From Parelaphostrongylus tenuis (lineage: Eukaryota > Nematoda > Chromadorea > Rhabditida > Metastrongylidae): a stretch of DNA of 64,000 bases. This document shows, piece after piece, positions 24,881 through 38,100 of the stretch; the first letter of the stretch is position 1, and every line of letters starts with the position of its first letter. The notes under the pieces are model-generated. The model was not told where the DNA came from. It was given only the letters and a program-made list of their open reading frames with translations, and searched no databases. The position numbers and the translations under genes are program-made. The stretch lies in assembly GCA_019055375.1 (NCBI GenBank), contig JAHQIW010001530.1, positions 36,762 through 100,761 of the forward strand, given 5' to 3'.

Positions 24881-26110
24881 GTGTCAAAAACTCAATGAAG
24901 AAAACCTAGTACGTCAAGATGAAAAAGATTCACTTGCTGATCCTCCAGATGGAATGGCTTTGAATTTTCCTGTGTGCTCCTCATATTGACGAGTAATCAG
25001 TGAAATCCGGTCCACATGACTATGTAGCCATGATTCATAGATTTTATACTTATTTAGATCTGTTGTATTGTTGTATGTAAATTCTCTTGTCTTAAGCCTC
25101 ATCTTGTTATAGAACGTAGGCGACACGATTTTTAAATTGGTACAATTTTTCTGCCGAATTTTTTATTTGTTCATTGTTGTATGAGCACTGTGCACCTTTT
25201 CGATTATACCTCTTAATTTATTTTTCATAAATTGTCTTGGCGTGATTATTACATCTTATCTGCGTTAACGGGTGCAGCTTATTAATCATGGGATTCAAGA
25301 TTATATCAACAATCTCTTGGCGTTATCCCGAAGCCTCTTAAGCACTCACAATACTCAACCTCAGCTAACATTTTATATGTCTCTTTGTGATCTTAATCAA
25401 CATAACTTTGCGAAATTATCATTTGAGGTGTACTGTGCTATATTACAAAACTTTCTTGAGTCTGAAGTTGCAACCATGATAATTAATATCTTTTCCCTTA
25501 GATGAGCAAACGGCACTTCACATAACCGCATAATTCGATTATTCATCGCCAAAGATCGTCACGACTTGACTTGGAACTTGAGCAAGGAACCGTTGTGAGA
25601 TCGCATTTAGGTTGTTCCACAAGTCAAGCGTTTCAAGTGCTACTGGGTCCTCCATCAAACGAGCGATACAAGTCGGCAACCTTCTTTCCTTGAAAATTCT
25701 CATAAAATGAACAGGAGATATTTTAGTAATAAAATATGTATCAGAGCGGGAAGCCTTCATTCTCTTGGAGACTTTAGACATTGAATTCGAACTGGGATAT
25801 TACCCTAATATGCGTCAAATGTCTTCGCGGAAGCTTCTAATCTGATTCACATTTAGCCAAGATACCTTGTTGCTCTTCTTGATAAGACGGCTTTTGTTGT
25901 TTCTTACGGCTCAAAGATTTCCCGAACCGTACTGATAAATGGAGGACTCAGATATGCGAAACGCTTACATTTATGGATCAGCTAAACGCGATTTCACAAC
26001 CATTCCCCTCAAGGTTGATAAGCTTAGGCAAGAGTTAATTGAACCATATGTACCTGACGCCTGAGGCAAGGTTGATCACTCAATAAGGGTAATTTTCGAT
26101 AGCACAGTTA
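24240..26110. repeat. mariner C-half plus flank, copy 2
   Basis: Same organisation as the block at 17050-18890 but clearly more diverged from copies 1 and 3 than those are from each other. It abuts RhoGEF copy B directly. Confidence 0.85.
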
Positions 26111-26754
26111 CATCTCGAGATTTTTGCCGGTACAGTTCATGATTGAGCCGGTTGAGCACAAGCAAATCTTTGTAGAGTTATATGTAAGTATTCACTTGTC
26201 TTCAAACTCAAGTTTATTGTAAAACTAAATCTGTGAAAATACCATCTCTTGATTTGCGAAAATCAGTCATGAATTGCTCACATCATCTGCCATTTCCTCA
26301 ACAATCGAGTGACTTATGTGAGCTGCTGCAAACTCTCTACATTTGGCTCTTCATCGTCAATGACATGTCTGCCCACTAAGGTTATCTGGCGAGTGGCTCA
26401 AAGAACACCATTTCTATCAGTTTCATGAAACAAAATTCGGGCCATCTACGTTGTGATCCTCTTGTTGTGCTCATGACATCTCATAAAATCCCACTCATCG
26501 ATAGCTCTTATCATAGGATGACATCGTGACGCTCACATGCCACATCGACGTAATTTCTAGCATTCAACCACATACAATAGCATCTTTGACTTCTAGTAGT
26601 TGATCTGCGTCAGAACTTCGGAATCTGAACTCCTTTGTACATTTCTATGTTTAAGAGCACTGAGTGTTTTTCGTACTCACTACTGTTGGCATCACTAACT
26701 CGGTTTTCGTAGCAGGATGAAGCGTTGAACGTAATGGTGGACGTAGTATTAGCT

Positions 26755-27395
26755 GTTCTCGCGAAAAGTGGAATTACTCTAAAGCTCAACGCTGTTCGAA
26801 TTAATGGTTATTAAAAGAGCCGACGAGGGACTCCAACTCCACGTTGAAGTCGATTCGTACCGAAGGCTAAGCTCATCATCTTTCGGGACTGGACCAGCCC
26901 AATTCATTGGGACATGATGCTAATCGCAGACACGATCAACACCAGGAGCTACTAGTTAGCACCTGGATCGCTGCAACCGGGACCCTGTCACGTCGACATC
27001 ACCTCATTCTCATTCTACTTCAAACAACGCAAGGAGCAGCCGCCACATTGATAAAGAGGAAGTTGACCCAACTGGGATTGGAGTTGCTGTATCCGTCGTT
27101 CCGTCTTGACAAGTCGCCGTCTGACTATCATCTCTTGCTGTTAACTCAAGTGAAAAGAAATTTCAAAAGTCAATCAATCGTGTCGAAGATTGGCAACTTT
27201 CTTTGAATCTAAGGATGGCGAGTTCTAAGAGTGCGGTGTTGATTTGATGCACGAGAGATGGGAGAAATGTGTTCAGAGTGATGGTTAATATTTTGAATAG
27301 TGTTGTTGAGCAATTTAATTACTTCCAGTTATATATCTGATGTTTACTGCTCTGGTGCCAAAACTCATGAGAAGCCTAATACTTTAATATGAAAA
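26755..27395 (+). mobile_element. mariner C-terminal half (copy 3)
   Basis: The best C-terminal half: WDMMLIADTINTRSY, LLQ-type second Asp region, and LDKSPSDYHLL. It ends with ERWEKCV and a tctggtgccaaaactcatga terminal segment. Still interrupted by stops and shifts. Confidence 0.82.
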
Positions 27396-28850
27396 GGATT
27401 TACTTGCTGATCTTCCAGTTGGATGCTTCGAATTCTCCAGTGTGCTCCTCACATCGACGAGTAACGAGTGAAATCGGGTCCACATGACTATATTGCCATG
27501 ATTCAATAGGTTTTATACTTGTATTGTTGTCTGTAAATTCTCTTGCCTTATGCCTCATCTTGTAGAATAACGTAGGTGACGATTTTGAATTGGTACAAAT
27601 CTTCTTCCGAATTTTTTATTTTGTTCATTGTTATGAGCATTGTGCACCTTTCGATAATACCTCTTGATTTTTTTTTCATAAATTGTCGTGATATGATTAT
27701 TTCATCTCATCTGCATTAACGGGCGCAGCTTATTGATATGGGATTTAAGATTATATCACCAATCTATTCGCGTAATCCCGGAGCCTCTTAAGTACTCACG
27801 ATACTCAACCTCAGCTAGCGTTTTATATTCTATTTGTGACCTTAACCAAGATAACTTTTCGAAATTATCATTTGAGGTGTCCTGTGCTGAACTGAAAACA
27901 TTTTTTTGAATCTGAAGTTGCAACTATAATACCAAATATCTTTTCCTCTAGATGAACAACGGCACTTCGCATAACCGCATAATTCAATATTCATCGTTAA
28001 AAGCTCATCACGACTTGGAGCTTGAGCAAGGAACCGTTTGAGATCGCATTTGTGTGGTCGTGGTCCACATGTCAACGCGTTTCAAGTGCTACTGGGTCCT
28101 CCATCAAGCGAGCGGTACGGGTCGGGAACCTTCGTTCTTTGGAAATTCTCATAAAATGAACAGGAGATATCTTAGTGATAAAATATGTATCAGAGCGGGA
28201 AGCCTTCATTCTCTTGGAGACTTCAGACATTGGAATCGAACTGGGATATTGCCCTAATCATGCGTCAAATGTCTCTGCGAAAGCTTCTAATCTGATTCAT
28301 ATTTCGCCAAGATATCTCGTTGCTCTTCTTAATGAGAGGGTTGGTGTTGATTTTTACGGCCCAAAGATTTCCCAACCGTATTGATAAATGGAGGACTCAG
28401 GTACGCGAAACGCTTAGATTTGTGGATCAGTTGAATGCGATTCACAACTCACTTCTGCTTAAGCTTGATAAGCTTAGGCAAGAGTTAAATGAACCATAGG
28501 AACCTGACGCTTGAGGCACAATTGATCACTCAATCGGGAAAATTTTGGTAGCATAGTTAAGTTTCGAGATTTTTCGAGAGATTTGTCCGTTCCAACTAGA
28601 CTTATGGAAAATGATATTGTGTCGAGAACCTTTATAGTCTCACCTTGCAACTCAGTTTTTCTATCTTTTTTCCATGCCTTTTCTTGTGTATTCTCATTTG
28701 AGTTGTATCTAGAAAATGTTTTCCGTTCCTTATCTCATCACTTTAATCCATACAAAGAAAATCTCTAATTCTACTAGCAGATTAAGTTTCTGATCCTCAC
28801 TGACAATTTATGCTTAATCAGCGAGGGATTTCGTTGTCGAGGCAAAGAAT
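26755..28850. repeat. mariner C-half plus flank, copy 3
   Basis: The fullest copy: it keeps the segment deleted from copy 1 and runs to about 28850, where homology ends in gaggcaaag. The flank contains open frames in several directions but they are interrupted or shifted between copies, so I do not call a gene there. Confidence 0.85.
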
Positions 28851-29029
28851 ATCGTATTGTATAAATAGACACTCGAAGAATAAAAATGCTTGATTCATTG
28901 TGCTTGTATTTGCCGCATTTGCCTAGATAGTAAAAAAAACCTAAAGCAATGGTTATGAATGCCTTACTCAATCATTTTTTACAGCCAGAGCTTCTCACTC
29001 TTCTCTGTACGGTAACTGAACTATACTAG

Positions 29030-29595
29030 GTCGTTTCACAACTTTTAGCAACAGAAAAAGAAACACCAAATTTGTTGACGAAAAGTAATAAAGATTTCAT
29101 GATTTTTGTATCATTCAATTGCGCATTTTCCTGCGTCTATTTTGCTATACAACTGCCTATACCTTCCTTGAGATGGAGCTGTCGTGGAAACAAAATTGCC
29201 TGCTATTCATGAACAGTGAGCAAGAATAATGGAGCTACATACGGTCGGCTAGAGCGCGACTAGTCCCTCCAGACTGTTCGTTACAACTTAGAACTTCGCG
29301 AACCACTTCCTAGTCGTCCTTTCTGCAACCGTATCATCGCTTCAAGCTCCGTTAATCTTGCGCGCTGCTTCACTAGCATTTTCCACTACACGCCATTTGT
29401 GCATGATTAGCCATCGAATTGTTCTCACACAGCTCCATCCTAAAGCAAGTATATGCAGTTGTATTTCAAAATGTTGGCATGAAAATGCGCAAATGGGCGA
29501 TACCAAAATTATACAACTTTGATTATTTCTCGTTGATGTAATTGCTGTATATTGCTCTAGAGCCAAAATTCATAGAGTGATCTAATAAATGCCTC
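29030..29595. mobile_element. fold-back of two mariner 5' ends
   Basis: A mariner 5' end on the plus strand (29030-29240) meets a longer one on the minus strand (29595-29240). The minus copy reads VVENASEAARKINGA, then ERTTRKWFAKF, the DNA-binding part of a bandit-like mariner. The outer end of the minus copy carries tgctctagagccaaaattca, a likely terminal repeat. Without catalytic domains it could only move with enzyme supplied in trans. Confidence 0.7.
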
Positions 29596-30064
29596 GAATA
29601 TTTCACATAACCACACTAAAAATGTACTATTGAAAATGAATGTCGAATAATAGCATCACAGTCGTTAAGATAGCATCGCGTCATGGCGAAAGTACTGAAA
29701 GTACTTATGCGATGCCATGACTTTTACAGGAATCATAGAATGCAAAAAAACCACCGCTCCCAAAGTCAAATCTTGTTATTCTCTCAGCTTGTGGTGAATT
29801 ATGCTAGTTACAGTAGAAACTAGTATAGCCCATAAACCTCTCCTAGAAGAAAAGTTCGTTATACTTCGAACGAGTTCTGATTTTCTGTGGCGTATGACAA
29901 TTATTCCTCTCACTCCCTTGCTTAGAGGATAATAATTCGAGCATAAAAGCAAAATAGAAATAGGATTTATGCTGAAGAGCTTGCTAGCGTTTTCATGTTG
30001 TCGCTTATGCTTGTTAGTTGACGCAGCTCCGGGAAAATTCTAATGGTCTGAATTATTGTAGACA

Positions 30065-30215
30065 AAACAGGCGTCTGTAGTGCAATTGCTCAGAACGCAC
30101 ACTCGCGGAAGATGTGAAATGTGGGTAGAAATCCAGCATTGCGCCAACTTTTGCCCACCACTCAACACCACAGAAGATTTATAACATCACATCACCGCTG
30201 AAAGCGGTTAAATAA
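30065..30215 (+). mobile_element. SINE family B copy with hairpin tail
   Basis: tRNA-like head (gtctgtagtgcaattgctca; aatgtgggtagaaatccag) and the conserved 3' end ccgctgaaagcggttaaata followed by A residues. Confidence 0.55.
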
Positions 30216-30689
30216 AAAGCATTCTGTTTGACAAGATATTTGCCTAACATTTCCCAGAGGTTCTAAGCATCTGTTGAGAATTTAGAACTCCAAACTTATT
30301 GAGTCTGGAGGAAAACATTCTACAAAAGTTTACTAGGCGATTCGTGCGACAAGGTAAAGCTTCTGCCACAAATTTACGAAATTCTTCACTCAAGAAATAC
30401 TCTATTGATCAAGAAATGATCATCTCTTTTGTAGAAAAAAAAACGAGTTTCGTCTCAAAAGGCTGCAGATAACCAATGGGATGTCCGAGGTACAGAGCAG
30501 GGCTGTAAGTCTATGGTCAAACCAGTATTCAGCTCTGATATTCAGCCGGATAAACGTATTTTCTGTGCCCACTGAAGCATTCGAAATGGTTAAACCTTTT
30601 GGAGGATGTGGATGTAAATCACACCGTACACATTCGGCTAAATCCATTTACAGACGAGAGCATAAGCGATATCACCAGTAGGGCACCAT

Positions 30690-31190
30690 ATTTGTTCGTC
30701 AACAAAGTTTTTTCTTTGTTTCGAGGATTTTAAGTTCTCTAAACCGCTCTGATAGGACATAATTTTTTCTACAAGTTTGAAATTTTCAGTGCATACATAA
30801 CTCCCATGTGCAAAGAAAGCTTCGAAAGTGAAACATAATTTCATTTTCGCTCTCACAGTGCGCTATAAGAAGTTTGCAAAAATTAGTTAGGCTTCAAATT
30901 CGCCAAAATTTCGGCTATCGAATGAGTTTAGTGCAGTTCAGTAAAAAGCGATTTGCAGAGTTTAGCTGAGCAAATAAGGTAAACCGAAAGTAAAACATAA
31001 TCTTATCTTTGCTGCTACAGCGTACTGTAGGTTCGTTTTAAAACCAAGCAAAGCGTCGGAATTGCCGATATTTGAATTTTCGAATGACTACTTAAATTCT
31101 AGCTAAAAAGCTTCGTCCAGTTAAAAAAAGCCTTTGGAGATTTCGAGGTCAAAATGACCTTCATGATCCGCTAAGGGATATCGTGAAAAG
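30690..31190 (+). repeat. dispersed repeat, TTTTCGCTGCTACAGCG family
   Basis: Two tandem-like monomers of about 200 bases with the order: aaacataatttcattttcgc, ctacagcg-type core, ttcgaatgactactyaaattc, then gctaaaaagcttcgtccag. Other copies: 2930-3110, 43640-43800, 44490-44980, 45900-46230, 58190-58460 (plus) and 60190-60310 (minus). No terminal repeats or coding content seen. Confidence 0.6.
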
Positions 31191-31519
31191 TCATACTTTC
31201 CATTATAACAGATACAAACTCATACACAACGACATTTTTTTTCTCAAATGTACACGATCCGTTAGCACATTTTCACTGTGAGGATCCGAACACTTTCAGA
31301 ATTCATTCCAGTTAATCGCATCCATCGTCTCGAAAGTCCGCGAACGTTCCGTGCGATTTCGACTGTTGCTCGAAATTCCTCTTGCTCTGAAACGCTTACA
31401 ATGCCAAAAGAGTGATATGGCTAAGTAACAGTGGCACTAGAGGGACAGAAGGGTGAAGCCTTTGGCACTGACCATCCTCTTACGAATGCGCCAGGTATTC
31501 GTCTTTATGAAGCATCGGT

Positions 31520-31752
31520 AGTTGTCCAATGCATATGTGGCCTTTCCAATGACTCCTGGTTGCTTACCGATGTATCAAGTCATTGCTGCTATCCTACTAT
31601 ACTAGCCGTACTAAATGGTACCACTTCACCGACCATGGAGGGGTAGAAGACTTGTTGAACTTATAGCGCGAAATTGAACCACTTATGATCAACCAATCAC
31701 CACGAATGTGTCCCACAGCACCTCTAATCTCTGAGCCACACACGCTCAACAA
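31520..31752 (-). mobile_element. SINE family A copy
   Basis: Body (aatgcatatgtggcctttcc at its 3' end) and head (box B complement gaaattgaaccac; agaggtgctgtgggaca on the minus strand) of family A. Confidence 0.55.
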
Positions 31753-32155
31753 TAAAAAACATTCCGAAATTAAAATTGCACATGAATGGCATGAGCGGTC
31801 AATCTTGGGGTCGTAGACCTGCCTCCTCCGCATCTCTAACACCCAGCGTACTACATCTAACAATGGCACGTTGGGGGTCAGAGATACAAAGGCCGTGGGT
31901 CCATGGTCCCATAAGGGTTAACTTCGATGGAATCTGCAAACTGGACATGATTATACCAACTGAGTAATGGCATTCGCACAGTCATGAGATGGACTACTTC
32001 TGCAATGATCTTACACAAAATCAACTTTACTTGACAACAACGCACATGAAATATATGATATCCACTGAATGTAGAAAGGACATACCTACAACAAACATTT
32101 TGCGTGCACATCGTGTCAAATGACAGTGGCTGAATTTTTCCGAAAAATGAAAAGT

Positions 32156-35100
32156 CTACTCACAAGTTAAGTTGCTCCATGGTGTAAAAAAGGGTGAAAA
32201 AATTAGATGAGCACGACACCAAGTTCGAATACTTGTCGAATCGTTAGGAAACTTAGAAACTATAATCCATAGCTGGCTCTCTTTACTGCTCTTTGACTCT
32301 TCTTCATTAACTTCATCATTGAAGAAATCCGTGATAATGCGACAAGCGGTTTGGTACAGCTGAAAATGTAATGCGAACATGGAGTATAACGACGCCGAGA
32401 GAGCACACAGTGAGAAAATGCGAACCTTTACCGATTCGGACTCTTGCAGTCTCTCCATACGATAAAACCCTCCATTTTCCTCAACAGAATTACGGACCTC
32501 ATCGAAACGTTCAGGGCAACTATTTTATATTACATTTCCCTATAGTGGCACATACGAGTAGACCAAGACTATATCTCTGAGACTTACCATGAGGAAACCG
32601 CATTCAGTAAAGTGTGGAGAGTTTCGAGGATATTGTTGAGTAAATCAACGTTAGTGTGTGTAAGTGCAACACATAGTGTTGGGATAGCGTTCTCCTCTAG
32701 AAGGCATAGAACTTGCTTTGCAGTACCACCTCGAGCCAAATTTGCCACAGCCCATGACGCTTCGAATTGACACTGGAAATCTCCCTAAACTATATTACTC
32801 CATCCCGGTCATCAATCAGTGGTAATATAGTTAGCATACTTAGTTGTTTAGCCCTTACGGGACCGACAATGGCGACAAAGGCTTCAGTGTGTTGCGTCTA
32901 AAAATGCCGTCGAACTCCCAGCGTTAGGCGCAACACGCTGGGCTAGGAACGCATAGACCGTGGGTAAACGGCTCCGCAAGAGCTGGTCAAGAATGTGTTT
33001 ACAATAAGTAAATCAAAGGTATATAATCTTACAACGTATTTTTCAACTGATTCTTTCTTGAGGTCTCTTATGTGCACATGCAAAGCAATACACGTGTTTC
33101 GGTTTTGCAGCCTCGTCAGCTGTACAGTGCCTAAAGTCTGAGCTAGTTCCTTCAAAGACGGATTCTCCCTCGTAGGAAATTGGCTCAGACTTTAGCTGAC
33201 GAGGATGCAAGACCGAAACACGTGCATTGCACTGTATAGGTGGTCATGAAAACTTCATTGAAGGCTCAAAAAAGAAATACATCGCCGGATAGCATTCTTA
33301 TAGCGAGACCCAAAAGTCAGTCGAGTATGAATGTAAATCAAAAGACTAACCGAATCCAAGACTCCGAGGATGAATGGCATGATCCTGCATCAATAACCGC
33401 CTGAATTAGCGACTGAGTACCCGCAATAATATTCGATATCAGCCGGCAACATTCCTTCACCACAGTCGTCGACTTGGAGCGTTTGAAAAGCGGTATTATT
33501 TCACTCAGTATTCCGATATCCACCAGGTACTACAATGTTAACCACACTGGAGAACATTCCACTGGTAAGAATAGAGGGAAAATACATCGACAAATATACG
33601 CACAAAACCGCGAAAGGTGCAAAAGTGGAGAAATTTTGAGGGAAATAAGCATTACTCATCAATGCGAACCTGTTTTGAATCATCGTACCCCGTACTCATG
33701 CTTCCAAACACACAAAGAGCAGGTATAGCCAAGACATCAGAATTCCTTAGAAGTTTAATGACAGAGTGTAAGTACACCTAAAGAGAGAAAACAATACTTA
33801 GAACAATTTAAAATGCACTAGAGTGATATGTGTACTAACCACTTCTCTTTACAAGAGCAATTTGTTCGTCAGGACCATTAATGAGATAAGAAATAGTCCA
33901 ACATGAATCGTGTAGAACTATCTCGTCCTGAAATGATGGGCTTGAAGATCTCTCAAGCCTTGGAAGCGAAAAAAAACACAAACATTTTTCTAAGTACTTT
34001 GATGGGAACATACAGGATGGGTGATAAGTCTCGACAATCCTCTGCTCAACACTTCAAGCACCTGTATAGGAGCATGCGGATTCCTATGTAGGCACATGTT
34101 GCAAAACGCCCGAGCGAGAGTTCGTGCACAGCTTGAATCTAATGAGTCCAAGCGGTCTACCAACGCCATCAAAGCATTCAAACCATCGCACTCTAGAAAA
34201 AAAAGGAAACATGGTGCCGGCTAGATGAAACAACGTCTCTTTGAGTGTTTACTTCTAAAAAATGTAATTATTGAATTATTGACAGCTCTGGTGGAAAATC
34301 GCTCCTGCCCTCAAAAACAATAGATAGGAAGAGAGGACTTGCCCGGTGTTTGTATGGTTCTGCTGCAAGACGGCTCTGACCCTTCCGGAATCATGGACCC
34401 AAATCTCTGACTCCCCAATTCCCCAGCGTGTTGCGCCAAAACGGCATCTAACCCCAGCGTGCTGCTCACAGCTACTTGCGGATTTCTTGACGAAATTCTC
34501 ACTTATCACAGTTACTCAGAGATATTTTGATAATGACGGAAATTAATCACTTAATCAACAAATTTTGCTAGAAATTTCAAATACCAATTGTTCTGGCATT
34601 TCATTGAAGCCGATTGATCTGAGTAAAAGGAATCGATTGTAGAGCTCAACTGGGATCAAGTTGCCCCAAAGACTTTGATTTTTCACGTTCTCTTTGATAA
34701 TCCAACCAAGAGCAGAGCGATACAGTCATGGCCCACCCGGAAAGAAGATGGTCTCAGTATGTTAATCTCTACATAAATGTGGCTTCTAACTCAGTACAAA
34801 TAAAGGTGCTAGTAAGTTGATTCCCCTCTTAGTCATATCAAATCCTATCCTGGGTATGATAACAGAATCATTCACATTCCAAAACTATGTAGCTTTCAAC
34901 CCAATTAAACTGGTAATCTGACAATGCTATAAATTTTTCCTCAACGATCCCAAGCAGCTGTGTGACACACTCTCCCAGATCACCACTGCAAACACTCGCA
35001 ATCCCTCGTCGGTTTGATGAAAGGTCTGCCGCCTTGGATCTAAGTTTTTTCTGGGGTGGTAACGATTCCTGACATCATTGGTCATGAATAAGGCTTGTTA

Positions 35101-38100
35101 ATGAAAGTGTCGAATTCACTTAATGTTCAGATGGTATTGCCGACGAGTCAGCCCATTATAGTACATCAGTCTTAGACACTTTATTCATTCGCCTTCACAA
35201 GGCTTCTTCACCGCGCTGATCCCAGTACTCCTAGTATTCAATTCGCTTTATTCTTTGCCTTCTCAAATTTCGTAGAATACTGATTGAGCGCGTCTCCTTG
35301 CAATCTCGAGGATAGCCTAGCTTTGGCTCGCAATATGATGTTTGTTGTTCACTGCCGGAGCATGTTCGAGCCTGACGTTCGGGCCCCACGCGCTGTGCGA
35401 CAAGCAACTCAAATACTCGGTCACGGCGCTTGTTATAGTACATCACAGTTCGTCATTGCGAATATCTCGTTGATGTTGTGAGACCACAGACCAACGACTG
35501 TACATGGGCGTTAACTCTAATGTTAAGAATAATAAGCAACAGTGCTGACAGTGCTCTATAATGATGCTAATAAATTCGTTGGACTTACCGATAATATGAT
35601 CTCTTAGTTGAGGGGAATCTCCAGCGATATTCGCAACTGCCCATAGTGCCTGCTCAGAAAGAATCTTATTCGGGCTTTGGGTGAGTTGAATCAAAGGCAA
35701 CGTGGCGCCTGCTTCAACAACAGCAAGTGCTTGCACGTGGGTACCAGACACGATGTTTGTCAATGCCCACGCAGCGTCGAGTCGCACCCCGTCATCCTGG
35801 AAAACTATAACTCAGAATGAAATAAAAAAGTTGAGAGATATGCAAAACATTTAAGCTCAGACAGCAGCTGAAAGACGATAGCAGAGTGGTAGCCTTGATG
35901 GTGTCTCATCCCAAAGAGTGAAACGCGAGTTCAACTCCCGCCTGAGATCGAATGCTCTACATACTGGTCAACATCATTGGATACATAATTGCAACATTAG
36001 TGCCGCTGAGATGAAAAGCCCCTGTAGGTTTGATAAAAACAATTAAGAGCAATACAGTCGTAAGAATATATAGACCTTTTTCAAAGTCATTACGTCAAAA
36101 TCATGCGTAAATTTTGGTGGAGTTGCCATCTTCACGAGTGGCCCACGCCCCACAATTAACCTTATTTCAAACCCTACTTCTTAGAAAGGAGGGAAGACGT
36201 TACTTGCAGTAATGTGTCACAACGTTTTTTGTTCAATATAATGTACTATCACCATGAATAACGTCTCCCTATCCCTGTTATAAGATAGGGTTCAATGTGG
36301 GGAGTAGGCAACCGATGAAGCGGGCGACACTGCTGAATTGTGCGTATGGCTCTGGCCTAACAACCTCGGAAAGGCTGCAAACATTCTCACAAGCTATATT
36401 GGATTTCTAATGAGAGGTTAAAAAACAATCGATGAGATGCATCAAGAACAGACACTAAGGAAAAACAGAAGGACGATGATGATGAAATGCAGCATTTATA
36501 AAAGGTGGGAAGAAACGGTTATTTCACCAGAAGTCAATACAATAATAAAAATATCAATGAAGGAATAAGAAAAATTCTACCTCAACGCCAAGAGCCTGAA
36601 CCAGCACGTGTAGTAATCCCGACTTGATCACTTCATCGATAGGCGGATTTTTCGAACGCGAGAGTCTGCGTCGGAGAGCCTCAAGGTAGGTGCGTGCTTG
36701 TTCGATTGTAGGACTAATGTTAAGAACGTTAATGATCTCTCCGTTTGCAAGCCATTTGGTATCTGAATCACAAAAAAAAACTTTCCACGAAGAATAAGCA
36801 TATTCAGCTGATGTCAGCTTAGCAAAACATTCGAAGTACTGCACCGTATCTGAAAAAAATATGACCTTAGAGTTAGTGGGTCGTTGTAAATGTTTTGGCT
36901 TTAGAGCAATAAATACCAAACTTATTAATCAGAACTAATTTAGGCTGCTTGATTTTAGTGTAGTTTAATTGCGCATGTTCCTGCAAATATTTTGGTAAGC
37001 AATTTGCCTATACCCAATAATGTGGAGTGCTCTGCAAAAACATTTGCATCGGCCGGGATTTGAATGCAGATCTCACTCTTTCCGGGAGCGTATGCTAATC
37101 GTTGCACCATCGACGCCCGTTTTGCACAACTCTCTTTTTACGTTACAATGCGTTATTTGTCAACAGCCAACCGTCTACGATTACAAGATCATACCACCGC
37201 AAGAAGCGGTCAAATAAACGAATTACAATTTGCCTGTGGTTTTTTCAAAGTGGACCTGCCGTGGGAACAAACTCGCTTGCTGCTCATGCACGAATGGGAG
37301 ACAAGGGAAATGATAGTGAAGCGAGGCGCAAGATTACTGGTATTCCTGTACGTGGCTCAAGCACGACTGATCCTTCAGACTCTTCTCCTCAACTTTAAAC
37401 TTCGCCACCCAGTTCCTTGTCGTCCTTTCCCTATAACCGTCCCAAGCTCCATTAATGCGCGCCGCCCCACTAGCATTTTCCCCTACGGACCATTCGTTCG
37501 TGAGTAACAAGCAAATTTGCTCCAACAACAGCTCTGTTTTGGAGCAAGCATACGTAAGTTTCATACGAAAATGTTTGCAAGAAAATAAGCAGTTGACTGA
37601 CACCAAAATCACACAATTTAATTACTTTCGACTACAAATATGGTGTTCATTGCTTCAGCGTCCAAACTCATGGAACGAAATAATAAGATAAGCAAGGAGC
37701 TTGGTCGAAGAAACACAGATCACCAAAGCAGAACAATTAATAAAAGAAAAGATTTCTCGAAGTCAGCAGTACACTAAGCGGCAGTAACTAATTTGTACAG
37801 AAAATTTCAGCTTTTCTAGCTATGAACTCACTTGGATCGACAATCTGACATTATTTAACTAAAATAAAAAATGGATAAAACTCTTGACATTGATGAATCC
37901 TTGAGAGGTGTACCATGCATATACTTACATCTAGCATGGGCGAAGGCAAATGAATGCATATCTGCTCTATAACAACGACTCACGGTGGCCTGTCGATACA
38001 TTGAATCATTGGTGTTATCCTTTAGAACAATAATAGCACGCCTGATTCTAATTCGCCGAAACCGCAGATACTGAAGGTATAGTGAGCTTTGGATGTGGGA

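Noticed and set aside
25539..25781. Minus-strand frame in the triplicated flank, repeated at 18117-18311
   Set aside because: The frame is not kept in all three copies and carries no recognised domain.
34276..34546. Overlapping ORFs in importin intron 4 that might be an extra importin exon
   Set aside because: Exons 4 and 5 already join in phase with continuous ARM-repeat sequence, and the segment shares sequence with a repeat in intron 8.
35231..35446. Minus-strand ORF in intron 4
   Set aside because: No ARM-repeat resemblance and it lies outside the phase-consistent exon chain; unclassified repeat sequence.
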